NCBI RefSeq assembly: GCF_042453785.1
Contig: NC_091668.1
Coordinates: 28,955,501 to 29,019,500, forward strand
Length of the DNA: 64,000 nt
Source of the DNA: Malus domestica
Lineage: Eukaryota; Streptophyta; Magnoliopsida; Rosales; Rosaceae
Reading direction: 5' to 3'
Shown here: positions 38,301 through 49,133 of the stretch, one piece after another
Numbering within the stretch: the first letter of the stretch is position 1
Layout of the letters: the number at the start of each line of letters is the position of its first letter
The notes under the pieces: model-generated
Seen by the model: the letters and a program-made list of their open reading frames with translations, nothing else
Told to the model about the DNA's origin: nothing
Database searches by the model: none
Program-made: the position numbers and the translations under genes

Positions 38301-39755
38301 AAAGTATATTGAGTTTAATGATGAAACTTGTAATGCTTTTTGTAATAAATCTAGGCTGAACAAAGAGCACGAGAAGAAAGTGAAAGACTTAGGCTACAAG
38401 AGCGTGAACAAATTGCGGAAAAGCGGAGGAGAGATCTGGTTCGTTGTTAAGTTCCCGATAATAATACTTTGACCTACATTAGTGTAGCCTAGAAATGACT
38501 TTTTGTTTGAGGAACACGGTAATCCTTATTGGCTAATCCCTGCACTTATTTTTGTAGACTCTTCGGGCACGCGTTAATGCCAAGACGGAAGAAAAGAAAT
38601 TGGAACTTCTTTTTCTTCAGTGGAGTGAGCATAATAAAAGACTTGGGAATTTTATAAGGTATAAGGTTTCCAACTATCAATTTACTTAAACGGTTGTCAC
38701 AAAAAAAAAAAAAAAGTTCTAAAAAGTAATTCTCTGTTGTTTTTTTCTTTTGCAGGTTATTTTTAATTTTGGTCCAAAAAAAGTGTCCATATTCACATTT
38801 TATTGGGACAAAGATAAGTTTCTATTCGTGCAAATATTAGTGTTGAAGCAACCTGATGACTGGATGTTTCCTGCGTTATTGTGGGGTTTTAGGTAGAATT
38901 AATTAGTGCTTTCTTCCATATTAATTTCTCACTCATGTTTGGTTGGTTGGAAATTTGTTCGATTTCAGGACCAAAGCAGAGCCTCCAATATATTATCTGC
39001 CCAAGAAACCATTGGAAGAGGATGCTGCGCTAGCTGAACAGCGAAAAGAAAAGGTGAGTTCCTTGTGACTTGTCACGTTGTTTCTGAATACTTGGAGACA
39101 CTGGCTTATGGTTTCAATGGAAGCCAATGTCTTTTCTAATTTCTCACAAAAAATGTTCTGTGAAGCTGCTAATTAAGTAAAACTGGAAATTTGATTGGGC
39201 ACTAAATTTAAATATCCGCTTGTAAGTAAGAACTCAGCAGCAAGGATAACGAGATTACAGTTTTGCGCTTGGGGGGTGACCCTCTTGCGATACATCAGGA
39301 CTAGTTATGTATTGCATCTTCATTTATATGTCTATTTTGCTTGATTCTTCCCGTACAAACTGTATCAGGAGTTTCTAGCATGGAAAGCTGCACGAAGAGA
39401 GGAACTGACCGAGTATCAGAAGCAGATTGGGGAGCAGTATATTGCCAATGTTGAAAAGGAGTTGGAGAGGTGGCAAAATGCAAGGAAACCAAGGAAAGCG
39501 AACAACGATGTGATGAACTTACAGGAAACAATGGACAAAGAGTTAGACACACACAGGCTTGAGCATGGTCCCAAGAAAAGAACCATCCCTGATGGAAGCA
39601 ACAACGAAGATGAGGATGATGTGGAAGATATTAACGTAGCAGAGGACTACATGATTGATGATGTGCTTGACGTTGATGATAACAATCGAAGGGGCGATGA
39701 AATAGCTAAACCGGATGCAGGTAATACCAGTCCAAACGCAGATACTGTTGAGTAG
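35310..39755 (+). CDS. PNN: Pinin-like protein (pinin/SDK/memA domain)
   Basis: Nuclear protein of the exon-junction and SR-protein splicing network. Ten exons give 421 aa: 35310-35387, 35479-35595, 35768-35833, 36099-36260, 36348-36461, 37483-37554, 38355-38438, 38558-38658, 38969-39053 and 39369-39755, all GT-AG and in phase. The start is MGSAAVEKTQEELRKEIDEL, after a TTC-rich leader. Residues 1-65 are the pinin N-terminal region (coiled coil, then DPRGLRKGG and GFTRP). The pinin/SDK/memA domain follows from RNKRMLGQLLGTLEKFRKED (about residue 167) through QRAREESERLRLQEREQIAE to IYYLPKKP. The C-terminal tail is acidic (NNEDEDDVEDINVAEDYMID). All introns are short except two of about 1.0 and 0.8 kb. 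The gene looks complete. Confidence 0.9.
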
Positions 39756-40717
39756 CGGTAAGATTAGCCACCCGTCACACCTGTTCCTTAAAGCTGGAGT
39801 CTCCTAGGAATACTCTAAATCTATAGTTGATTTACTTAGCCTTGTGTCATGCAGTTTCTTCTCTCTGTCTATTTATGAATCGCTTTTTGAGTCAAACTTA
39901 TTTTTCATCCCGCTCTTTAGCACGCGCGTGTATTTGAATTATTTGGTGTAGTTGCTGAAGACTAGTAACAGATATTTGTTACTGCATATTTTGAATTCGA
40001 ATGAAGCATATGTTGCATTTCTGCCGAATTTGAAGCTCAAGTTAGGTATTGCTCTTTCATTTCCTCTTTTTTGAAACATAAAGCAAGTAACACGGTGTGG
40101 TAATGGATCTCGTAGATTGGTGTTGGGTTAGGGTTTAAGGTGAAAGGGAGGTCGAGGATTAGGGGCAGTGAGTTGCCGGCGAAACGGGACCAACGCCGGA
40201 AACAGAGGAGTTGGGGAAGGGAGTTGCCGGTGAGGGAAGGAGTTGACGGTGTGTGGATTTTGATTGTATATTATTTTTCCATATCTGTTCAAGACAAACA
40301 CTTCATTCTCTTTATTTTCCAAAAAACACTTATTTTTCCAAATTTATTCATGATTTTCATCTAAACTACATATTTTTGTCAACCAAAAACTAATAAAATT
40401 ACTACAAAATAAATAATTTCTCTCATAAAAAAAAAACTAAAAAACAAATATTTAAAAAAACTAAAAATATATATTTTTCAACACACTCTGATTTTGCAAG
40501 TTTTCATTAAACAAAGCATAAATATACTTTCTTGTCCTCCGGAAAAAGAAATGAAAACCGGAGGAGGAAGAAATTGGGGGTATAATAGTAAATTGATTTC
40601 ACGAGACAAATTGTTCCATCTTTCGCTTTTAAACAAGCAAGCCACGTGCCGATTACATACGCAGCGTGTGCTAGCAACTGACCTAGAGGAGGTTTTTATG
40701 ACGCTTTTACATGATCC
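39756..40717. other. Pinin 3' flank and intergenic DNA
   Basis: Probable 3' UTR, then a GC-richer patch at 40110-40250 without a convincing gene, then AT-rich sequence. Frames on both strands are short and have no recognisable domain. Confidence 0.35.
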
Positions 40718-42574
40718 TAATGAAAATGGAAGGAATTGAATTGAAGCGAAACTATAATTACATTTTTGTTGAAACTGTTTACTTAAATATTCTGGAATCA
40801 AAGTGACACTAATTCTATAAATTGTTTATTAATTTAGTAAAATCAGAATATAAACCAATATGATTACTAAAATGCCATTGTTCCAAATCAAATATTTTAT
40901 ATACTTTTTTTAATAAAATTTGATATAATATATAATAGTAAGAAAAAAAATTGCTTTTTTATTTCATACACACTAAAACGCTTTTGTTTTTGTTATTTTA
41001 TTTATTATAAATTTAAGTATTTACTTTAATATTTAAATTTCCTCTTTCAAGTTAGATTATTCTCTTCAGCATATGCATGAAGTTGTGTATCATATGAATG
41101 AGTATAGAGTTGTGCATAATGTGAATGAGCATGAAAATAAAAAAAAAGTAAGGAGTTGTGTATAATTAAACTAGTGTTAATAGGTTTATAAAGGATAGTC
41201 TTGGAAATAAAAAAAGTAAGTGAGGGCATAAAGGGAACAAATTTGTCATTCCAATTGCCCAAGCAATCAGTAATCCAAATATTATGTTAATCTAAAAGAT
41301 CCAAATCCTCCAAATTTTGGAATTGAATACCAAAATTTTGTGTGGGTCCCACCTTTTCTTTTACTTCCCCGGTTTAGTAAACAAAGTTATACCCCGTAAT
41401 GAAAATGGAAGGAATTGAATTGAAGCGAAACTATAATTAAATTTTTGTTGAAACTGTTTACTTAAATATTCTGGAATCAGAGTGACACTAATTCTATAAA
41501 TTGTTTATTAATTTAGTAAAATCAGAATATAAACCAATATGATTACTAAAATGTCATTGTTCCAAATCAAATATTTTATATACTTTTTTTAATAAAATTT
41601 GATATAATATATAATAGTAAGAAAAAAAATTGCTTTTTTATTTCATACACACTAAAACGCTTTTGTTTTTGTTATTTTATTTATTATAAATTTAAGTATT
41701 TACTTTAATATTTAAATTTCCTCTTTCAAGTTAGATTATTCTCTTCAGCATATGCATGAAGTTGTGCATCATATGAATGAGTATAGAGTTGTGCATAATG
41801 TGAATGAGCATGAAAATAAAAAAAAAAGTAAGGAGTTGTGTATAATTAAACTAGTGTTAATAGGTTTATAAAGGATAGTCTTGGAAATAAAAAAAGTAAG
41901 TGAGGGCATAAAGGGAACAAATTTGTCATTCCAATTGCCCAAGCAATCAGTAATCCAAATATTATGTTAATCTAAAAGATCCAAATCCTCCAAATTTTGG
42001 AATTGAATACCAAAATTTTGTGTGGGTCCCACCTTTTCTTTTACTTCCCCGGTTTAGTAAACAAAGTTATACCCCGTAATGAAAATGGAAGGAATTGAAT
42101 TGAAGCGAAACTATAATTAAATTTTTGTTGAAACTGTTTACTTAAATATTCTGGAATCAGAGTGACACTAATTCTATAAATTGTTTATTAATTTAGTAAA
42201 ATCAGAATATAAACCAATATGATTACTAAAATGCCATTGTTCCAAATCAAATATTTTATATATTTTTTTTAATAAAATTTGATATAATATATAATAGTAA
42301 GAAAAAAAATTGCTTTTTTATTTCATACACACTAAAACGCTTTTGTTTTTGTTATTTTATTTATTATAAATTTAAGTATTTACTTTAATATTTAAATTTC
42401 CTCTTTCAAGTTAGATTATTCTCTTCAGCATATGCATGAAGTTGTGCATCATATGAATGAGTATAGAGTTGTGCATAATGTGAATGAGTATGGAAATAAA
42501 AAAAGTAAGGAGTTGTGTATAATTAAACTAGTGTTAATAGGTTTATAAAGGATAGTCTTGGAAATAAAAAAAGT
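40718..42574. repeat. Tandem array of a ~680-bp unit, 2.7 copies
   Basis: The unit starting taatgaaaatggaaggaatt begins at 40718, 41397 and 42077, giving periods of 679 and 680 bp. The third copy stops at about 42574 after gtcttggaaataaaaaaagt. The copies differ by only a few substitutions (for example tgccattg/tgtcattg, tgtgtatc/tgtgcatc) and by A-run length, so the duplication is recent. The unit is AT-rich with no coding capacity and contains three diverged short motifs of atatgaatgagtatagagttg type. Confidence 0.92.
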
Positions 42575-44250
42575 AAGATATTATTTCAAGTGCCATTTCA
42601 CTTGTATAATAATATATAGATATTTGCTCACGTTTCAAACACACTAAAAATATCTCTCATCCCAAAGGTGGTTGCTAGCATTGTTTTTTTTTAATCATTC
42701 TCTCACCATATCATATACTCTTTTTTTCATCGTCAATGCAGATATTTTTTCTTAATCATTCTTTCAACCTTTCATAATCACGATCGTGCGACTTATCAAC
42801 AGTAAAAATTAAACACGAACGTATCGTGTGGATACGAACTTGCAGTGATTAAATGTAATCTTTTATAAACAAAACATTAGCAAAAAAATAAACAAATAAT
42901 AAAAAGTACAAAAAAGTGCAGTACGTCCTGCAACATTAATCCCCATCATCAAGTGAGTAATCATATTCATAGGAAAATTTTATTTGAATCCATTAATTTC
43001 TTTCTACACCTAACTTATTATCTTCATCCATATTGTATTTTTATTAAACAATTAATCTCTCTTTAAACCCAAATTTATTACCAAAACTACCTTCTCAAAC
43101 CCAATTCAAAATGTTAATTTATCTTTACACCTATTACTTTTATAAAATAACATCTGTAATTGATTTTTTAAAAAAAAAAAAAAAAAAAAAAGAGGCATCC
43201 TTGGCCCTCTTCCCATTAGCATTTCCATGGCTATTTTATTTCTTTCTGTTTATGCTACCAAACCCAAACATTTACCTTTTTTTATTTATACTGATGTGCA
43301 TAAGCAACAAATCAAACAATTCATTCCCTAATATTTATCAACAAGCAAGGAAGTTTATAATCTAAGAATATTAGTAAGAAGTTTTTTCTTAGAATTTAAC
43401 AATTGCAGAAAGTTTAATAAACTATTCAAGATTGATGAAAAAAAAATCAAAATACTCATCTTTTAAACTTTTAAAAAATTGAAATCAAATGAACAAAATA
43501 TTCATAAATTGAGTCATACCTTAGTTTGAGGATTCAAAACTTCAAAATCACCATCCATCAATAAAAAAAAGTTTGTTTTTTCTACCTATTAGGATTTTAG
43601 TTAGACTTAACGTAGGATAAACAATGGTATGGTTTAATGGGTTTATTGATAAATTTGAGTTTTATTATTAATTTCATTTTGTACTTAATAATAATTATGT
43701 AATAGGGTGAAATAGACAATTAACAATTTAAATTTAAGTTGGGTGTAGAAAGAGATTACATAAGTTCAAATAAAATTTCACTATTCATATCATGTTTTTG
43801 TACTATATTTTCATATCATTTTAGGTAGTATTTGATGTGAACAGTCACATCATTTGAATTAATTATATTTTTAAATTTAGTTCATTATTTAATAAATTAA
43901 TGATTAAAATAAACTAGTTAATTAAATGATGATTATGGTATACGAGAGTATTTCTTTTTCTTTTTTTTTTGAATTTTGCTAATTTTTCAAATAAAATGGT
44001 TATCCACGTCATATACCATCTAGGATAATATAGAAATACGGTATAAATATTATTACAGGCTCTTTTTATCTTTCGCTCAAGCAAAGTCACCGAAAGCGGC
44101 TCTCTCTCTCTCCTCCCCCTCTCTCCTCTCTCTTCAATATCAAGCAACGGACACTGAAGAAGAAAGAAGAAACAGAGGCCACTTCCACACTCACTCAGAG
44201 GACAGAGAGAGAGTGTGTGTGAGTGAATAAGCAAGCAACCCAAAAATAAA
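42575..44250. other. AT-rich intergenic DNA and NHL leader
   Basis: No gene. A poly-A run of about 21 lies at 43171-43190. A CT-rich pyrimidine stretch at 44099-44133 (ctctctctctctcctccccc) is likely part of the 5' UTR or core promoter of the NHL gene. Confidence 0.4.
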
Positions 44251-47200
44251 ATGACATCAAGAGACAACCCAACCCCAAACGGAAACGCAACCGCAAACGG
44301 AGACCACAGACCCCGCGTCCCACCGCCGCCGTCGTCCTCCTCCTCAAACCCCCACAGCAGCAGCAACCACCACCGCTACTACCCGACGAGGTCGTCATAC
44401 TCCTCCTCCTCTTCCGCTTCCTTCAAGGGCTGCTGCTGCTGCCTTTTCTTACTCTTCTCCTTCCTAGCCCTCCTCGTCCTCGCCGTCGTCCTCGTCATCA
44501 TCCTCGCCGTCAAGCCGAAGAAGCCGCAGTTTGATCTCCAGCAAGTCGGTGTCCAGTACATGGGCATCAACTCGCCCAATCCCACCGCAACCGCCGACCC
44601 CAACCAAAACCCTACCTCCGCCTCACTCTCCCTCAACATTCGCATGCTCTTCTCCGCTGCTAACCCCAACAAGGTCGGGATCAAGTACGGCGAGTCCAGG
44701 TTCACTGTCATGTACCGCGGGATCCCATTGGGCAAGGCCTCCATCCCTGGCTTCTACCAGGACGCCCACACTGTCCGCCAAGTCGTCGCCACCATCGCCG
44801 TCGATCGGGTCAATTTGCTCCAAGCCGACGCCGCCGATTTAGTCCGAGACGCTTCCCTCAACGACCGAGTCGAGCTCAGGGTCCTGGGTGACGTTGGCGC
44901 CAAGATCCGCGTCTTGAACTTCGATTCCCCTGGCGTTCAGGTCAGTAATCTCTCACCCAATTTAAAATTTTCTCACTACTCAAATGCAATTTTGCTGCCT
45001 AGATTAAAACCCACTTCCCAATTTTCCCATAAATTCTGTTTGGCTACTAAGAAAATCACAGAAACCCACTATAAGTTGATGATATTATGCTTGCAGACCC
45101 ATATAGGTTTTGTATTCGGAAACGGATTTTCTTTTCGTTTTTTGCATTCATGCCCTTCCATTTCTCTGCATTTTCAACTTTTGCCTGTGTTCTTGGATTG
45201 GGTCCAAAATTCCATATCACATTTTACTCTGTTTGCAATTTTTGAATGAATTTGTTTCCAGAATTTTTATCCTCCGTGTTAGATTGGTAAGTTGGTAAAG
45301 TAATTCTGTGATGATTTGTTAGAAAAAGGATATATGAAAAGGTAAGGTTAGAGAGAAATGGCAATAAAGCTTGACTTTCGATATTAGCGGTAGAGGTAAT
45401 TGCGTTCCTTTCACGCCGCACCAATTATAGAAGAGCTACATGCCAACAAGCCCTTCTACTTTTGATTAGCCATAATTTAAACGTATACGGGAGTTAAGTT
45501 CGTTGGTCATGTCGACATGCCTCCGGATCCAAAGGAATTGAGTCCATTAATCAATTCATCCGGACTATTAAAATTTGATCTAACGGTTATAAGCAGTGAA
45601 CTCTCTAAAAGTTATAATAATTGTAGTTGTTGGATCAAATTTCAATGATCTGAATTCATTAATTAGTGGGCTCAGTTTCCTTGGATCTGGAGGGGATTCT
45701 GGTTCCACTTTCTTGTACTCAAGTTCAAATTTTATTTAACCATATATTCATATATTGTGGTGGGTGTAAAAATGCAAGTTAGGATCGTTGGCATGTCAAT
45801 GTGTCTGTTTTTGTACACTCAAGTTCATTTTAGTTCTCTAATGAATTATCATTGCCCATTAGTTACCATTAGTATCAATGTGGGCGTTTTGCCTCACCAC
45901 CCTCAAGTGGTGGTATTGCTCAACATGTTATTTATCATCGTTAGATGAGTTTTAATTTTGAAATTTGTGTTTATCCATTACACAGTTCTCGAAATTTAAA
46001 CTCAACGAATGATTTAATTAGGACAATCACCACGACCATCACTTGAGGGGTGGTGAGCAAAAATATTAATGTGAATATTGTCAATGCGTCCATGTGGTTG
46101 CAACTTAGAATTAGGCGTGCCATTTGGTTTTTGGATTGAGTGAGCATGTTCCTGGATATTTGGGCCTGTGTCCATTTTTATATTTGTGCCATTTGTTCAA
46201 ATTACTTCTTGTCAAACAGAAAAAAATTTTAAAATAAAAAATAAAAATAACTCTCAATTGAGGTCCCACCGGGAGTCGAACCCAGGTCGCTGGATTCAAA
46301 GTCCAGAGTGCTAACCACTACACCATGGAACCATTTTGTTCGCTGGCGTTTGAGTCTTTTGGCTTAAAACCTTTACTGTCTCAAAAACATTTGTTACCCT
46401 TTATTTTTCACTACATTTATGTATTTTGGGTAATTCTTCGTATCATATTTGGGTACTTCAGTTACGTGTATGAGAACGAGCGTACGAAAATCACTTTTTT
46501 GCTTATAGGAACAAAAACTTAGAACAGAAGAAAGAAAGCAAGCAAAAATAGTTAAGGTAGGGACTAAACTAATTTGCCCTTTCCCGGGGTAGTAAAAAGC
46601 TTTCCGGGCCCGCCATGTGAGTAGGGCTTTGGGTGGGCCTTGTGGGTGGGCCCATATGTTTGTGCTGCATTAGGACAACTTGGAGAGGTGATGTAGAACA
46701 TAAATCTAGAATTATCTATATATTAAAAATTGAAAAACTTTTGTGGGGAATTTCGGTGGTGGGGTCTGCTAATTATTGTTTTTTTCGTTATGATTTTTGT
46801 AAACCACCACGGGTGGCCTAGTTAGAGGCAAATTTCATGCCGGTATTTCACACTGCTCATTCTGGGTTCGATTTTTAGTTCTGATGAATCAAATGATAGT
46901 GGTTAAGAAAATGCTGAAATGCCTCAATGAGTTTTTTTGTCTTGGAAGGATGAATTGTCGTCGCCTGGCCACCAGCTAATCCTCTTTTTAGTAAAAAAAA
47001 TGAAGTTATGATTTTTATGGGTGTTAAAAAATAGGTGCCAGGTTGGATACCTTCCTCATGGATTCTTCCCTTCCCTATTTTTCGGTCGTGGTCTTAGGTA
47101 TACAAAGAAAGAATTAAATGCCTTTACATATCACTAGTAACACTACGACAATGTGCGTCTCTCTGGCTGTGTCGTGCCATTAAGCACCAAAACTTAGGCA

Positions 47201-47627
47201 CGAAGAAATCTTAACATGCCCTCGTGCTCCAACCCAACCTGAGAGTTCACACGACCTTTGTTTTATTTATTTTATATTTAGTCTAAAGTCCCACGTCACG
47301 TGATGTCGTAGACTAAGGTTGGTTACTGGTCACGCTATTTGTATGGTGAAATTAACGCATTTAAGTGTTGATTGATTCCGATGAACTCAATGCAATCAAC
47401 GATTGAATCGAGGGACTCAGGACTCGGGACTTACTTGTTATGCTTTTCTTCTTATGTATGTTTTTGTTGTCCTTTTTTGTTCACTATTATTTTGGTTGGA
47501 GGTAAGGCTGAATGTGTGTGTTGATGATGGGGAAATGCAGGTGTCCGTGGATTGTGCAATTGTCATAAGTCCAAGGAAGCAGTCTCTCACATACAAGCAG
47601 TGTGGATTTGATGGATTGAGTGTGTAA
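44251..47627 (+). CDS. NDR1/HIN1-like (NHL) LEA-2 domain membrane protein
   Basis: Single-pass plasma-membrane protein of the NHL family, several members of which act in defence or abscission signalling. Exon 1 (44251-44940, 230 codons) and exon 2 (47541-47627) give 258 aa across a 2.6-kb intron. Residues 1-58 are a Pro/Ser/His-rich cytosolic tail. A CCCC cluster at 61-64 (possible palmitoylation) precedes a membrane span at about 65-87 (LFLLFSFLALLVLAVVLVII). The LEA-2 domain then includes the NHL motif NPNKVGIKYGESRFTVMYRG and ends VDCAIVISPRKQSLTYKQC. Exon 1 is strikingly GC-rich next to AT-rich flanks. The frame continues past the donor without a stop to 45249, so intron retention would give an extra tail. 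The large intron carries a tRNA-Gln gene, a MITE-like element and a SINE. Confidence 0.88.
45878..46078. mobile_element. MITE-like element in the NHL intron
   Basis: gcctcaccaccctcaagtgg then tggtattgctc (45891-45921) is an imperfect inverted copy of caatcaccacgaccatcact then tgaggggtggtgagc (46024-46058). AT-rich middle, no coding capacity. Its middle resembles 14395-14545. Confidence 0.55.
46261..46332 (-). tRNA. trnQ-UUG: tRNA-Gln (UUG)
   Basis: 72-nt minus-strand gene opening GGTTCCATGGTGTAGTGGTT and closing GGTTCGACTCCCGGTGGGAC plus CT. The anticodon arm CTGGACTTTGAATCCAG presents TTG. Internal A box (TGGTGTAGTGG) and B box (GGTTCGACTCC) are intact, the acceptor stem GGTTCCA/TGGGACC pairs with one G-T, and a T-rich stretch follows on the minus strand. 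It looks functional. It lies antisense inside the intron of the NHL gene. A cytosolic nuclear tRNA, not a plastid copy. Confidence 0.93.
46809..47000 (+). mobile_element. tRNA-derived SINE in the NHL intron
   Basis: Near-consensus pol III boxes: A box tggcctagttag at 46814 and B box gggttcgattt at about 46863. A body with gctgaaatgcctcaatgag follows, ending in an A run at 46993-47000. Shares its 3' body with 48685-48850. Confidence 0.6.
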
Positions 47628-48684
47628 ACACTCCTCCCTCCGCTCACTTAACTTTCGAGTTGGTAACTTTCGAGTCGCTTATTTTTGTTTCCCTTGTGAT
47701 TTTCACTCTTCAAATTGGGAGAGAAATGAAAAAAAGAAGGTAAAAAGTAAAGAGGAGGGGTAAAAACAAAGAAAGCCCCCGCTCCCCCAAGTGAAAGGGG
47801 AAGTAGTAGAGAGTTTAATAGCAAAAGAGGAAGGAAAAGGGTTCTCTATCAAAGATTTTGCCCAATTTTTAGGCATTGGTTTTTCATGACTTGGAGTTTT
47901 TGGAGGGTAATTAAATTAAAGCTACTAACAACAACCGCGCGTAAAGTGTAAAAACTAGCGCATTTGTAATGCATTTTCTGCCCGGTAGTGCTATTCATAC
48001 ACTTTTTTAACCTCACCTTTTTAATTTTTGTCCATTGCTTTTTTTTTTGGTTTATTCGATTCGACGACAAGAAGTTGAGCAGGGTGTGTGAGAGGTACAA
48101 ATGAGTGTGTGGATACCACCCTTTACGTCCTATTGGCTAATTTTCTCGCGCATTATGTCTACTTTGTGTTTTTAGTTTTTGGGTTCGCATTCAAGAAGTC
48201 TCTAATCACCATATGGTAGCCGTATTACACTCCTCATCAAACTTCGCACAAACATGTAAAAAAGTTCACCGAACTATAAGCTGAAATGATGGCTACTGTG
48301 GATGCACAAAATTTCTTCCAAAGAGAGTGACCAAATAAACGTGCAAAAAAGATGACACCATAAGATACGCTGCTCGAAAACCCTACGTGAATATTGGGAA
48401 CAAAAATTGCATCTTACAAAAAAATACGTTGCCTGAAAAGTATCATCGAGGAATTAAAAACTTAAAACAAGTGGGCTTCAATAAAAAGAAACTATATAGG
48501 ACCAAACTTCGTGATAGAAAAAAGAGCGTCACATATGATTCATAGCATTACACTCACAATGGTTATTTAGTGTTAGCACCATTCTCCAACGACAATACAA
48601 AATAAAATAAATTAAAATATAGAAAGTATAAATAAATTAAGACATCAAAATAATAAGTTAAAACGATAAAACAAAATGAGTCAA
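47628..48684. other. NHL 3' flank and intergenic DNA
   Basis: Probable 3' UTR, then AT-rich sequence with no gene. Confidence 0.35.
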
Positions 48685-48850
48685 ACCAATCTATATACAA
48701 ACTGGAGGTCTCGGATTTGAAACCTGCTGCTGGTGTGAAAGCCAGACTTATGGTCAGGGGGAGGTTGAAATGCCTCTGTGAGCCTTCCGGCCCCCGAAAG
48801 AGGTGGATAACCATAACTTGCCATCAGTTATCCTCCATTTGAGAAAAAAA
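48685..48850 (+). mobile_element. SINE-like copy
   Basis: Has a B-box-like ggatttgaaacc, then ggaggttgaaatgcctctgt, gaaagaggtggataacc and ccatcagttatcctccattt before an A tail at 48844-48850. The middle and end parallel the SINE at 46809-47000, so the two are probably the same family; the A box is not recognisable. Confidence 0.5.
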
Positions 48851-49133
48851 GCAGAAGAAAATCTAATACAAAATAAAGTTAATTGATCAAATTACACCAG
48901 AATCTGATGGAGTGGAAACTGCTTTCGAAAATACAAACTTTTATTGGGTTACAACCCAGCCCAATTCAACCCAAACCAGCCCAAGGCCGAGGGTGGCTTT
49001 TCCATTTTTGTTATTTTTTTATTTTTTTTTTGGGCGGAACGCGGGTGGGTTTTCCTCTTCCCCCTCGGGCTCTCTGGGTTTAGCATACAGAGAGGTCCTT
49101 CTCCTTCGGAATCGTATAGCAGAGAAAGCAGCC

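Noticed and set aside
44195-44744. Minus-strand frames opposite NHL exon 1
   Set aside because: Shadows of a GC-rich coding exon with Gly/Cys or Arg/Glu bias.
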